A stretch of DNA of 64,000 bases from Cantharellus purpuraceus. Lineage: Eukaryota; Basidiomycota; Agaricomycetes; Cantharellales; Hydnaceae. Position numbers and translations under genes: made by a program. This document shows positions 24,459-34,711 of the stretch, piece by piece; the stretch's first letter is position 1; each line of letters opens with the position of its first letter. The stretch spans positions 434,001 to 498,000 of the forward strand of contig JALBUN010000047.1 in assembly GCA_025174535.1 (NCBI GenBank). The letters run 5' to 3'. The notes under the pieces are model-generated. The model ran no database searches. It worked only from the letters and a program-made list of their open reading frames with translations, and was not told the DNA's origin.

Positions 24459-24472
24459 GGGGCCCCATAACC
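24459..24472 (-). promoter_or_regulatory. copia primer-binding site
   Basis: On the minus strand ggttatggggcccc, one base longer than the ggttatgggccc at 17168 and 55037. Complementary to the anticodon stem-loop of eukaryotic initiator tRNA-Met, the site used by Drosophila copia. Confidence 0.55.
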
Positions 24473-24819
24473 TAAATGGCTATGGGACGTGAAGGGAAGG
24501 CTATCAAGTACAGAAACTATGGAACTCGGTTAATATAGCTACATTTGAGAAATGAGTCGGTACGTACACTTCAGTTGAGTGCCGGGAGCAAACATGAAGT
24601 GTCTAAGGACGTCGCATAAAACTTTATGTGTTGTCGGAGCAGTGAGACAGGAGATGTGTACTTGACCGACCGTTATACGTGTACGTTACACCCTGGAATA
24701 ACAGCCGGAATAGACTAACCGCGGCGTAAAAGCGAGTTAGACTGAGACCACACATGTGTGGTCAGCGGCTAACTGGCTTTGAATCGGATGCTATACAGGT
24801 GCTCATGACACCACAGTGA

Positions 24820-25190
24820 GGGGGAGTGTTGATGCGTATTTTTCCAATCACTGCGCTATCCAATGGTATCACAGCGGGGGGAGCGTTGGAGTGCGGGATG
24901 GTAAATGTTATATCTACATCACGCAACGCATCAACGATAGTGACGGGTCACCGTGGGATCTCACACGGTCTACAATGGCCGTCATTATTGGTATATATAA
25001 GACGGACATGGTAGTTCATGCTTCCCTCAGTCGTATTCATTATACGCACTGAGGTGAGAGATAATAGTTATTATTCTTCATTCATTCTACTCAATGTGGC
25101 ATAGACACAGTGATCTAGGTATTTATAATAGACAGTCGTATTCATTATACGCACTGAGACATAGTGATCTAGAGATCTAAATTCCAATAG
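24820..25190 (+). promoter_or_regulatory. LTR-like sequence with TATA box upstream of the oxidoreductase gene
   Basis: gtgagggggagtgttgatgc (24816-24835) looks like a polypurine tract joined to an LTR start (TGTTGATG). A TATA box, tatataag (24993-25000), lies about 195 bp before the ATG at 25195. The phrase cagtcgtattcattatacgc plus actgag occurs twice (about 25028 and 25132) and makes a small hairpin. No repeat of the LTR end could be found, so the LTR boundary is unproven. Confidence 0.45.
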
Positions 25191-25194
25191 ACCC

Positions 25195-26870
25195 ATGGCT
25201 TCAATTGATACCTTCAAACAAAGCCTCAAAGGCGACGTCGTAGAACCGGGCTCAAATGAATATGCTGAAGCTATCCAGAGGTGGTCTAGAAACGCTGAAC
25301 GCAAGGCACAGTGAGCTGATCAACAAATCGGCAGGCCGCCGTAGTGCTAACAGTTCCTCAGCTACGTTGTTTTCCCAAAAGACCAAGCCGACGTTTCCCT
25401 GGCTATTGCATTTGCCACGTCAAATGGCATCCCGTTGGCCATCAAGTGTGGCGGCCACAACACTTCGGGGGCATCCTCAGTCGCTGATGGTGTCTGTATC
25501 GATCTCTCGCGCCACTTGAACACTGCGCGAGTCGATCCCGAGCAGAAATTGGTATTCGTCGGTGGTGGAGCCACGTGGAAAACCGTTGATCACGCCACAA
25601 TCGCGCATAGTCTGGCTACCCCCGGTGGAACGGTGAATGACACTGGTGTAGCTGGCCTTACTTTGGGCGGTGGATACGGTTGGCTGACTGGACAGCATGG
25701 CCTTGTCATTGACAACCTAGTCCAGGCTACTGTCGTACTTGCTGATGGTTCCATCGTTACCGCGTCTTCGACTTCGCAACCTGATCTCTTTTGGGCCTTG
25801 CGTGGGGGAGGATCCAACTTTGGCGTAGTGACAGAGTTTGTGTTTAAGGTCTATTCGCAACGCAAGACCGTGTTTGCAGGGCCCCTTATTTTCGCTCCCC
25901 CGCAACTCGGCAAACTCGTTGAGACTGTTGATCAGTGGTGGCAAACATGTGGTGAAAATGAAGCTGCAGCAATGGCCTTCACGCGTGCCCCAGATAGACA
26001 GGTTCGTTACTGTGATCGACTAATGACTTGTGAACTGAGATTCCCTCAGCCTATGGTAATCCTTGTCTTGTTCTACAATGGGTCTGAGGAGGAAGGCCGC
26101 ACCAATTTCAAACGCTTCTATGATCTTGGTGTGCATCCTGTTGCAGTTTTAGCTTCATTTGGTCATCCTTGACGTAAAAATATAGGACCTGTTGCAGCAT
26201 TGGCCGGCGAGATTCCCTATGAGAAACTAAACGAGGTTCTCAGTCAGAATGCCCCAGGCAGAAGATTCACCTACATGGCATGTAATTCCTGATCATGATG
26301 TCTCTTATTGACCACTAGTTTTTAGAATGGAACCAGTTTACGCTCAGCTGCTTCGCTGCACACCCAGGAACTGTACGACCGAGTTGTTTCGCTCTCTGAA
26401 ACGCATCCCAAACAGCATGAGCTTCCCCCCTTCGATATCACGATTGCTTACGAGTATTTATCGCTCAAGAGGGTCTGTACTGTCCCTTCGGATGCGACAG
26501 CATTCCGTTCTCGTGGCCCCCAACCGAACATCGCTATTGTCGTCTCTTGGGATAAAGAGAATGAGGCCAACCCCGGAGTAGACATTGCCAGGCCAATTTC
26601 ACAGGAGTTGATCAAGATTATTGAATCTACAGCGGAGAGGCAGCCGGCGCAGGGCGAGAATGAGGGATATATGAACTATGGTATGTGTGAAATTAGCGGG
26701 GAACCATACGAACCTAATGCCCCTATCTGCAAGATTCGGACCTATCCAACATGCAGAGCAAAGCTGCGAAGCAATTCGGTTCCAATTATACGAGATTACA
26801 ACAAATCAAGAAAATGTATGATCCAAAGTTAATCTTCAACCGCTGGTACCCCATCCAGCCTGCAGCATAG
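25195..26870 (+). CDS. FAD-linked oxidoreductase (berberine-bridge/PCMH type), 472 aa, 6 exons
   Basis: Model: 25195-25310, 25362-26001, 26050-26128, 26186-26277, 26326-26680 and 26734-26870, total 1419 nt with phase kept. The FAD-binding PCMH domain shows KCGGHNTSGASS (the His near residue 71 is the usual covalent flavin site), PGGTVNDTGVAGLTLGGGYG, NLVQATVVLADGSIV and FWALRGGGSNFGVVTEF. The C-terminal BBE-like part shows FYNGSEEEGR and ends YDPKLIFNRWYPIQP. Such enzymes oxidise alcohols, sugars or secondary metabolites; the substrate is unknown. There is no signal peptide, so it is probably cytosolic. The second intron (48 bp) has no stop and could be retained. The fourth seems to use GC-AG (ATG then gcatgt), or the gene is damaged there. 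It is the only host-like gene in the repeat-rich part. Confidence 0.82.
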
Positions 26871-26925
26871 CGTATCATCCCGCGGAAGTTGTGAACATAT
26901 TGTAACTGGCATGTAACGAAATATC

Positions 26926-27264
26926 TTCCATTTGATCTTCAGTATTCCAAGTGGGTTGATGTCGTCTGTTTATGATGTAATGACAGTCACCGCGGTGGAC
27001 TCAAAAAGCTTAGCGATTTCCTACGAAGCGGGGATGGCTGAATGCCAATTGACCCACTTGACAGTTGCGGACAAGCAAACAAGCAAACACGTCAATCTGT
27101 ACGTGATACCGCCCACTGACTTTTCAGTGATTTTAGATATCTACTCTACACACGCCCTGCACTTGGCATATATATCACAATGGAAGACCCTCGAAAGTAT
27201 GAGTGTAACGCTTAAGGGAGGGTCTTCTACAGTGCTTCATACTCATCATATTATTGGATTCTGA
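26926..27264 (+). pseudogene. possible retropepsin fragment
   Basis: An open frame just downstream of the oxidoreductase reads VNLYVIPPTDFSVILDIYST and then QWKTLESMSVTLKGG, which resembles the end of a gypsy retropepsin (pattern FxVILGxxWL...IDWxxKTL). The catalytic part is missing and no gag or reverse transcriptase follows. A weak call based on one motif. Confidence 0.3.
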
Positions 27265-28352
27265 ATAATAAAGCTATACAAGATGGATATAAGCAATGGG
27301 TAAAGATAATAAGTGTCAATGTTTCTCACCTCAGTCCGTATATTATGGATACGGCTGAGGGTGAGGAAACCATTACAGAAGTATTATATACGTCTGTAAA
27401 AGAAAATAGGGAACGGAGTTCCGACGGGTGTCTGATTCCGTGGTGTGTCATCAATGCGGACATACTCAGCACATGTGCTAATACTGCACATATATTTTAT
27501 ATTCCAACACATATACCCAGTCAAGTGCTAAGTGCAGAGGGCTAGGCTTTTCATCGTGCTAATGAATACCCACATGTACATGATCGTTAGTTGATATTAA
27601 TTGAATTTTTCTCTCTCAAGATAGTGTTGCCGGCTCGGCTACGGTTGAACATTGACTCCCCGCTCGGGGAGGAGTCAAGCTGTCGCATAGTTCGTGTTTT
27701 GTTCAGCGCATTGCAGAGTCCAGAGATCTGTGGGATAGCTTCACTTCCATACGGTGAGTGAAATCTGAGTTGTCGCGCAAATTTTCATGTGTGCGACGCC
27801 ACACGTCGAGCTGCCGTCACGCGCCGTAACTTCAAGTTGGGCCGATGATTGAAGTGATATCATTCCTCTTCCACCACCAAAAAGGTTGACACAAACTATA
27901 AGGAAGGACACGCTTTCGTTGGCCCCATTCTGGTGAAATGTCTTTTTCGGCGACTCCACTCTCTGGCATCAAGGTCTTTGAATCTCGAATCGAGCATGAT
28001 GTACAGGAGAATATAGTCAATTACCTTCGACTGTGAATAAGCTTGGGTGAGCCAATAAGGCTGGGTGTGATGGCACGATGAAGCGACTAGCCCACAATGG
28101 CGTCACCAGTTGAAAGGGGTGGGTGGGTGGGGTTTGAAAGTTCGAATACAATTTTAACCAGCTTCTACTATAGTGAATGTAGGTTGACGAAGAGGAGAGA
28201 GCGGAGTGTAACTAAACTCTGCTCTCAGTGACTCAAAGAATTGGAACTAGCCACATGACTAGTTCCTCAGTCTTTGAATCTCAAATTGAGCAGGATATAC
28301 AGGAGAATATATTGGGAAAATGTGCAGGAGGGGACACATGAAGGGGGAAGAA
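27265..28352. other. unassigned repeat-rich DNA, 1.1 kb
   Basis: Contains a duplicated segment of about 45 bp: gtctttgaatctcgaatcga at 27970 and gtctttgaatctcaaattga at 28271, both continued by gagca.gat.tacaggagaatata. The differences are mostly CG versus CA or TG. A hairpin at 27334-27365 (cctcagtccgtat...atacggctgagg) resembles the one near 25028. No gene recognised. Confidence 0.35.
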
Positions 28353-28757
28353 TGTTATGACTATATTCATTAATGCCCAGATCCCCATGCATACAAATTT
28401 ATACTCCATTTGGAAACTGTCACATCTCCATCAGTCTGTCCAACCATCTCCAATTCTGAATTGTTGCATCAGCATCACCAAAGGAACCCAGACATACTCA
28501 CATAAGACCAAGGCCTCAGAGATCCATCATTGGCATAATTATTATTAGATTTCAAATATGTATTTAAGCTGTACAACTGGAGACTTCATTCCCAAATTAT
28601 GTCTAGGCTCTAAGTCTGATTCAAACTATCTAAGCCATACTCTGTCTCCAAAATCTTGGACACAGGTATTAGTGAAGGCACAGCACATAAGCTGTCAAGT
28701 CCATTCTGACCACCATGAGTCCAACTCCAACTCCAACTCCAAAGATCCAACCCCCTG
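28353..28757 (+). mobile_element. Gy1 copy A: 5' LTR-A, left part
   Basis: Starts TGTTATGACTATATTCATTA, as all plus-strand LTR-A copies do, and keeps gatttcaaatatgtatttaa and the later ccaactcc run. It is interrupted near 28757 by a 1.96-kb insertion; the last 30 bases of the LTR (aacacagacctggagtgtaaca) reappear at 30724-30745. Confidence 0.7.
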
Positions 28758-29269
28758 ACAGACTGTTTTGGAACCGTGAACTTCAACCTAAACTGTGGTG
28801 TTGATCACAATCTAAGTTTAGCCCAAGGATGTATGACCTTTCAAGGCTAGCAATAAGCTTGAAACTATTTTAACAGAGAACCCAATTAAGAAATTATACT
28901 CCAGTGAACAATCACAATCAATGTTGCCACAGGAAGTGAAGCAATAGAGATTTATGCTTGTCACGTGTAGTTCACGCTTTACTGCTGATCCAATGTAAAG
29001 TCAAAGATTGACAGGCATTCAAGGGTTCAGATACTTCAAAGGGGGAAGTAACCTAGTGCCTTAGTACCGCGGGTTGAGTGGATTAAAGCTAACAATAATC
29101 CCTTCAACGTAAAAAGATAGATATGCACTTGAACACTTCCTTCTGAACAAGCATATTCACTGTACCTGTTTATCCGTGATAGAATCAACAGTCAAGGGAT
29201 ATTAATCTCGTCTCAAAGAGGTGAGTTAATAGACTGTGTTGTTGATTTATTGAAATGCCCACAATTGAA

Positions 29270-29476
29270 CCAACCAATCAATAGCAAAGTACATGTTAAC
29301 CTGACTAACCTCAGAGTCTCAATTAAATGTGCAGTATTCTTGACCAATCAATAGCCTAGTACGTATTAACCTGACTAACCTCAGAGTCTCAATTAAACGT
29401 GCAAGATTCTTGATTATAATTCATAGCCCGATATGTGATAATTTGACTAACCTCAGAGTCTCAATTACACGTGTAA
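29270..29476 (+). repeat. three tandem copies of a repeat of about 65 bp
   Basis: The phrase ctaacctcagagtctcaatt occurs at about 29306, 29376 and 29447, each followed by a.acgtg.aag..tcttg and preceded by a diverged catagc...gta block. The third unit is cut by the MITE at 29477. Confidence 0.7.
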
Positions 29477-30042
29477 GACGCTTGTTCGGAATCATGTCAG
29501 TATACAATATTCTGATGTATATGAGATATACATCAGAATTTCAATGATACATAAAGCCAGGGAGTTACAATTTGGATATCTTAAAAGATTTCGGATGTGT
29601 GAAATTTTCATAAATATAAACATATATTCTATATTTTAATAAACTTTTAAAGATAAGACATTTGGTTGAGATGAACATAATCATTTACATGTACATAATA
29701 GGAATGTATATATGAATATAATTGGTATTATATAGGGTATTTAGATATACAAATATCAGGTGGGGATTAAAGATAGTTCAAATTATGTTACAAGTATTGT
29801 ATAAGAAAGAATCAATGATATTTGGATGTTCCCTCAAGAGAGTTGCCACCACTAAATCAGGAAAAAAAGAATTATTTTTGAGAATTATGCCAAAATATCA
29901 CAATATGTTTTAATCTAGTATATTGTGTAAAATTTGAGAATCATGTTGAAATATGAAAATAAGTTTGAATTGAAGTGTATTGTATAAAATTTGAGGAAAA
30001 TAGGTTGTACATACGTATTTGTTGTATTTCTGAATAAGCGTC
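29477..30042 (+). mobile_element. 566-bp MITE, copy 1
   Basis: Non-coding AT-rich element with terminal inverted repeats GACGCTTGTTCGGAA and TTCTGAATAAGCGTC, flanked by the direct repeat TAA (29474-29476 and 30043-30045). A subterminal palindrome, attctgatgtatatgag and its mirror, lies about 30 bp inside the left end. The short open frame 29722-29913 recurs in all plus-oriented copies but shows no protein motif. Confidence 0.85.
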
Positions 30043-30723
30043 TAAGGTTCTTGATCAATGAATAACAATTAATACACTTCAAGTTACTGCTCCAAGTGGG
30101 CTTGTAGTGTGTTAATTACTAATCAGTTACTCTGTATTAACCTCTTCTCCAAGTTTGATTAATATTAGAGCCTGCTGCGCTTGTAATATAATAACTTCTG
30201 GCTTCTCTGAGAGTCAATCAAAGTTAATATACACTAAGAGTAGCTGATATAAGTGTGATGCTTATGTGATGATTACTCAATGCTTGAGTAGACACTGCTG
30301 TGTGTGTGTGGTAAAAAGATCTTATTTTTGCACTGCTGTTGCAGCCCTTTTTATATACATGAACTATCTAGCTTATGTAACTAATCAGAGAACATTCCTG
30401 GTGCTTAGGGAAGCCCCTGGAAGGAAATAGAAGGCCAGGGAACCTTGTGGAAGGTCCAGGAAGGTGTCAGAACCTTCTGTGGCCGCTTTTGGCTGAAGTG
30501 TGCAAACTCCGATGATTATGTAATGCATGCGTTGTCCGCTCACGTGCAAGTGCTCATCAGAGTTGAATGACAGATTATATCAGCAACCAACCCCTTGTGT
30601 ACACTTGTGGGCTCAAATACACAAAAATGCGAAATATAAGTACATTCAATAGAACATTTAAAATACCTTTAAACTACTAAATAATAGTCCTTATTTGAAG
30701 TAGTTTAGAACTGCATATACCCC

Positions 30724-31956
30724 AACACAGACCTGGAGTGTAACAGTATATTTGAACTGCACTTTTACTGCCATGCCCCCACAATCCACCACCAACTCTG
30801 AACATGCATGAACAGTTGAGGTGCCTGCCCCCAGCATTGAGACCATCCCCAAAGTCATCAACAAGCTGACAGGTCACATAGACTGTCAAAGAAGAGGATG
30901 ATGTTCTGCCTCTACTGAACCTTGCAGAGGCCATCTCCCTATTTGCCAACAGCATCCATACCCTGCCAGCTCTGGAGTCTTGGACTAAGGTGATCCCTTT
31001 GACAGCTCTGATCCAGTCCTGGTCAGAACAACTCCAGTTCCAGCAACAACTCTGGAGCTCACAAGAGCACTCCAGACCTCTCCACCAAGCTGGGAAAGGG
31101 TAGCAAACTCACCCAGCAGGAATGCCAGTGCCACATGGACAACAACCTCTGTTTGTTCTGCAGAAAGGCTGGTCACCAAGCCAAGGATTGCAACAAGGCA
31201 ACCTCATCCGCTGTGAAAGCAAAGGGCCATGTGGCCAATGCCATGACAGACAAGTCTGATGCCAAGGCAACGGACCCAAAAAGATAGTAAGCAGTCCTCT
31301 AGCCTCCATATGGGCTGAGGGCTGCATTGGTACTCCCTGTACAACAAACGAGGTCCACCTGAATGCATCCACTCTTTCCCACTCCAACTCTCTTACCCTC
31401 CTCATCTACTCCAACTCCATTCCCAATACTGTGATCCAAGCATTAATTGACTCCAGTTCTACTCACTGTTTTCTTGATTCCTCTTTTTCCAATTTACATA
31501 AACTCTGTACATACACCATAACTCTGATATCACTCTGATATTTTGATGGCACTGCTAATGCTGTTATTTCATGAGCTATAGATCTATCTATCTGTTTTTC
31601 TGTCAGAGAAACCCAGAACCTTACATTCTATGTTACCCCGCTTGACTCCAGCTGTTCTGTGGTTCTCGGACATAATTGGCTCACCTGCTACAATCCATTG
31701 ATTGACTGGGCATTGGGCCATATCACATTCCATTCTCCAGTACAGGCTGTGTCATTCCTGAGGTCACCAGCAACTTTAGGTGCAAAATTATCTTCCACCT
31801 CCACTGACTCCACTCCAATAGATACTCCATCTACCCCTCCATCTATATCGATGGTGGATGCTATGGTCTTTGCCAGACTAAGCAAACTGGATGGCTCACA
31901 AATGTTCCAGGTTCACCTCTCCAATCCAATGCTCCTTGCCACCCATTCCACCTGAT
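30724..31956 (+). pseudogene. Gy1 copy A: gag and protease, decayed
   Basis: After the LTR end, a degraded gag can be read (PQSTTNSEHA, AEAISLFANSIHTLPALESW), then, past an internal deletion, a CCHC knuckle CHMDNNLCLFCRKAGHQAKD. The retropepsin follows: ALIDSSSTHCFLDSSFS (consensus DSGSTHCFLDSSFS), then [20 protein letters not shown]. Several in-frame stops. Interrupted at 31957 by a solo LTR inside the protease-to-reverse-transcriptase spacer. Confidence 0.8.
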
Positions 31957-32670
31957 TGTTGATTATGGGAGAAAGGGGTTAGGAGAGAGGGGGAACAGAA
32001 GCACATAGGAGGCTCAGGAGGTTGAGGGGGAGGTAGGAAAGCGAGGGGAAATGGTTAGGAGGGAAGAGGAGAAGCCCCTGTAAGCTCCACACTCATCGGA
32101 TTATTCTCCTATATTTCTTTTATATTTTATTTCATCATTTTTCCCCTATTGGCTCCACCCCCATTTCATTTTTATCACAAGTTTCTTTCCCATGTTTCAA
32201 ATGATTCAGGACTTTTATCACATGTTCTAAGGACACATATCTTGTATAAAACATGCTTAGCTAGATATGAAATGGACCAGAGAATTTGCTCTCACTTGCT
32301 TTTGTTGACTGTGTCTGAACTACTTGTTTCTGGAATAACTCCAGAACGAACTCTAATTTCTTCAAGCCTTTGCATGATCTTCTAAAGTATTGCAACATCT
32401 ATTCGAACCCCATTTTGCGAAGCCTAAGCTCCACTGGTTGATTTTATATTAAGCATTTACTCTTGTTCGAGTCATCTGCTCCTGATCCCTGCTCAAATTG
32501 TCAATATGTAGACGAGGACTACACCAAATCTCATCAAACATCTTACGAGGATACTCCCAAGATATATCTTCAATTCGACTATGCATACACCCAGTTCCCA
32601 TCACTTCCTCTGTCATTATTTGAAATCTACTCTCCACACCCCCCCCCAGCAAGGCAAAAAATTTTCAACA
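31957..32670 (+). mobile_element. 714-bp solo LTR inserted in Gy1 copy A
   Basis: Begins TGTTGATTATGGG and ends AAATTTTCAACA, so the termini are TGTTGA/TCAACA. It is flanked by ctgat (31952-31956) and ccgat (32671-32675), a 5-bp target duplication with one transition. Removing it joins the protease spacer to the reverse transcriptase start as in copy B. No internal sequence or second LTR is present, so it arose by LTR-LTR recombination. Confidence 0.8.
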
Positions 32671-32675
32671 CCGAT

Positions 32676-33199
32676 CAACCCCACCAGACCTATCTATGGT
32701 TCCTAAGGAGTATCATGAGTTCACTGATGTGTTCAGCAAGTCTAAAGCTGACTCCCTAGTGGAACACTGACCATATGATCTCAAGATTGAGTTGAATGAC
32801 AACTCCACCCCTCCACTTGGCCCTATCTACTCGCTATCCCAAAAAGAGCTACTGGCTCTCCAGACATTCATAGATGAGAACTTGGCCACAGGCTTCACCC
32901 ACCCATCCTTATCCCCCCATGGAGCTCCAGTCCTATTTGTCTGCAAAAAGGATGGATCACTCCATCTATGCGTTGACTTCCATGGGCTCAACAAGATCAC
33001 TAAGAAAGACAGGTACCCAATACCCTGCACTGTGGACCTACTCGAGAGCCTGCGAAAGGCTAAGATCTATTCCAAAATAGATCTCCAGCATGCCTACCAT
33101 CTAGTCCACATCCAAGAAGGCAACGAATGGAAAACAACCTTCTGCACACGATATGGATCTTTCGAATGGTGTGTCATGCCCTTTGGACTATCCAATGCT
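32676..33199 (+). pseudogene. Gy1 copy A: reverse transcriptase, first part
   Basis: Reads VPKEYHEFTDVFSKSKADSL, then [40 protein letters not shown] and [17 protein letters not shown], which are reverse transcriptase motifs 1-4 of a Ty3 chromovirus. There is a stop where the copies read EH*PYDLK. The frame breaks at about 33199 where Gy3 material begins; the catalytic YLDD motif follows after 34712. Confidence 0.8.
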
Positions 33200-34711
33200 C
33201 TGGCCGCTGATGAGCCAGGACACATTGAGGATGTATATTGAACCACTCTGACAGTCCAACTCTGCCAGCATCTTTTCATATCAAACTTTTAAATAGCGCT
33301 GCAACTCCCTCTCCACCTCAGTCTCTAATTCTAGCCATCGATTGTCACTCATGTTTCATCGCCATCAATCATTATCAGCCTTCTATTCACACCAATCCTT
33401 TCATCATCATTCACATGGCTTCCAATTCTATTCCTCTCTCCAACATCTCTTCTAATAAATGTCACACTGGTCCCTGCACAGAGGACTCTCAAAAATATGC
33501 TGAGCTCCACAGGCATGTTAAGCCACTTCCACATGTCAAAATACTTCCAAAACTCTTTCAATATCCAAGATCCCCACCATGTCTCTCTTATGCCATTGGC
33601 GATCCCATATTCTTTCACAATTCTGTTGAATCATATACATTCCTTGGCATTTTGCCTCTATATCATAACACAGATAGAAGAGTTGAATGTGAGGTAGAGT
33701 TTCAGTTGCCATCACTGACCTATCCTCCCACTTCAATTCAACTCAGGTTACATCGTCAGGCAAAGGGACTGAATGCCCTTGGAATGGGATACCATATGGA
33801 GACAGATCACTAAGACAATAAGGAGTATTTGTTGTGGATGCTGACTGAAGTCCTCATGTGACTCAGAGTCAACTTACCTTCAGAGCCATAGGGAAGATGG
33901 TATTGGTGGATATTTCTATTGTTCTTTTATATGACTCACCCCTGTTTCATCTTTTAATTCATTCATACATGACTTACTCATCCTTGTTCTATTTTTGGTT
34001 CTTTTATTACTCATCACCTCCTATTCTTACAAAGATTACCCCTATCTGTTGCTTCATTTCTCCATGATTTCCCCATTAGTAGTTCAACTTCACATGCTTT
34101 GTCAGCTGGCTTGATCAGCATATCTTGCATCATATTGCATCATTTGCTCCTCATATTGTGTCATTGTGCCCTGGGGATTTGTATATAAAAGGGCACTAGT
34201 TTTCGCCTTTTGGATCAATCAACAAGTTTTCAGCCAACACTCTAAAGTCAAAGTCCACACTCTAAGTCTATGCTCTACATTCTACATCACAATCCATCAG
34301 CTCTACACTGAGGTAAAGCACCTTGGTTCAACGATCAGATTTCCCTCCACCACCGAGAGGTTGCATCTCCTGAAACCAGCTTTCAGGTACCTCTCAACTG
34401 GGCTCCCCATTGTCCTCCAGTCACAGAGCACGATCAACCATCTCGCCAGAAAGTCCCAGAGCACAATCTACCATTTTGACCATCCTTTTCACTCCCCATC
34501 ATCCTCCAGTCCCAGAGCACTATAAATTGGCTTGACAGCACCCTCTTCATTCACCCTCACCAGACACAGAGCACTATTACACTTACCCATACTCAGTGCT
34601 ACCCCTTGGCCTGACTGTTCTTTGGCATGCTGAACAACTGCGTTACACACCATCTGTTTGCTAGGACCATTGCATGCAGGCTTATAGGATCTATTCCATA
34701 AGTGAACCGAC
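33200..34711 (+). mobile_element. Gy3: 3' end of a second gypsy element inserted in Gy1 copy A
   Basis: About 1.5 kb separates two parts of the copy A reverse transcriptase. It consists of an accessory ORF (33238-33813) and an LTR-like region from about 33830 to 34711 with a TATA box, tatataaaagg (about 34182). The right end (gaaccgacacca) is shared with 19200-19527. No pol is present, so the element is 5'-truncated, and no clear target duplication is seen. Confidence 0.65.
33238..33813 (+). CDS. accessory ORF of Gy3, unknown function, 191 aa
   Basis: An open frame in the sense direction between the (missing) pol and the 3' LTR. It contains [21 protein letters not shown], which matches TYYIGDPLFISNSDIPYTFQG in the corresponding ORF of Gy2 at 53824-54198; the spacing to the LTR is also similar. 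The N-terminal third may be partly untranslated; the next in-frame methionine ([10 protein letters not shown]) is a likely start. It has no known domain. Conservation between two diverged families argues for a real element protein. Confidence 0.5.
   Translation: MNHSDSPTLPASFHIKLLNSAATPSPPQSLILAIDCHSCFIAINHYQPSIHTNPFIIIHMASNSIPLSNISSNKCHTGPCTEDSQKYAELHRHVKPLPHVKILPKLFQYPRSPPCLSYAIGDPIFFHNSVESYTFLGILPLYHNTDRRVECEVEFQLPSLTYPPTSIQLRLHRQAKGLNALGMGYHMETDH

Larger units (their letters stand above)
28756..30720. mobile_element. unclassified insertion inside the Gy1 5' LTR
   Basis: Starts tgacagactgttttgg and ends ctgcatata, flanked on both sides by cccc, which restores the LTR-A sequence if removed. 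No protein domain is visible. It contains a TATA-like ttatatacatg (about 30349), a threefold tandem repeat (29270-29476) and the first 566-bp MITE. It may be a solo LTR of an unknown family. Confidence 0.45.

Noticed and set aside
27741..28020. Minus-strand open frames as a host gene fragment
   Set aside because: Part of the sequence is duplicated at 28271 with CpG-type changes, and no domain is recognisable.
29722..29913. 63-codon open frame repeated in the MITE copies
   Set aside because: Conserved only because the copies are young; no motif, and the element behaves as a non-autonomous MITE.
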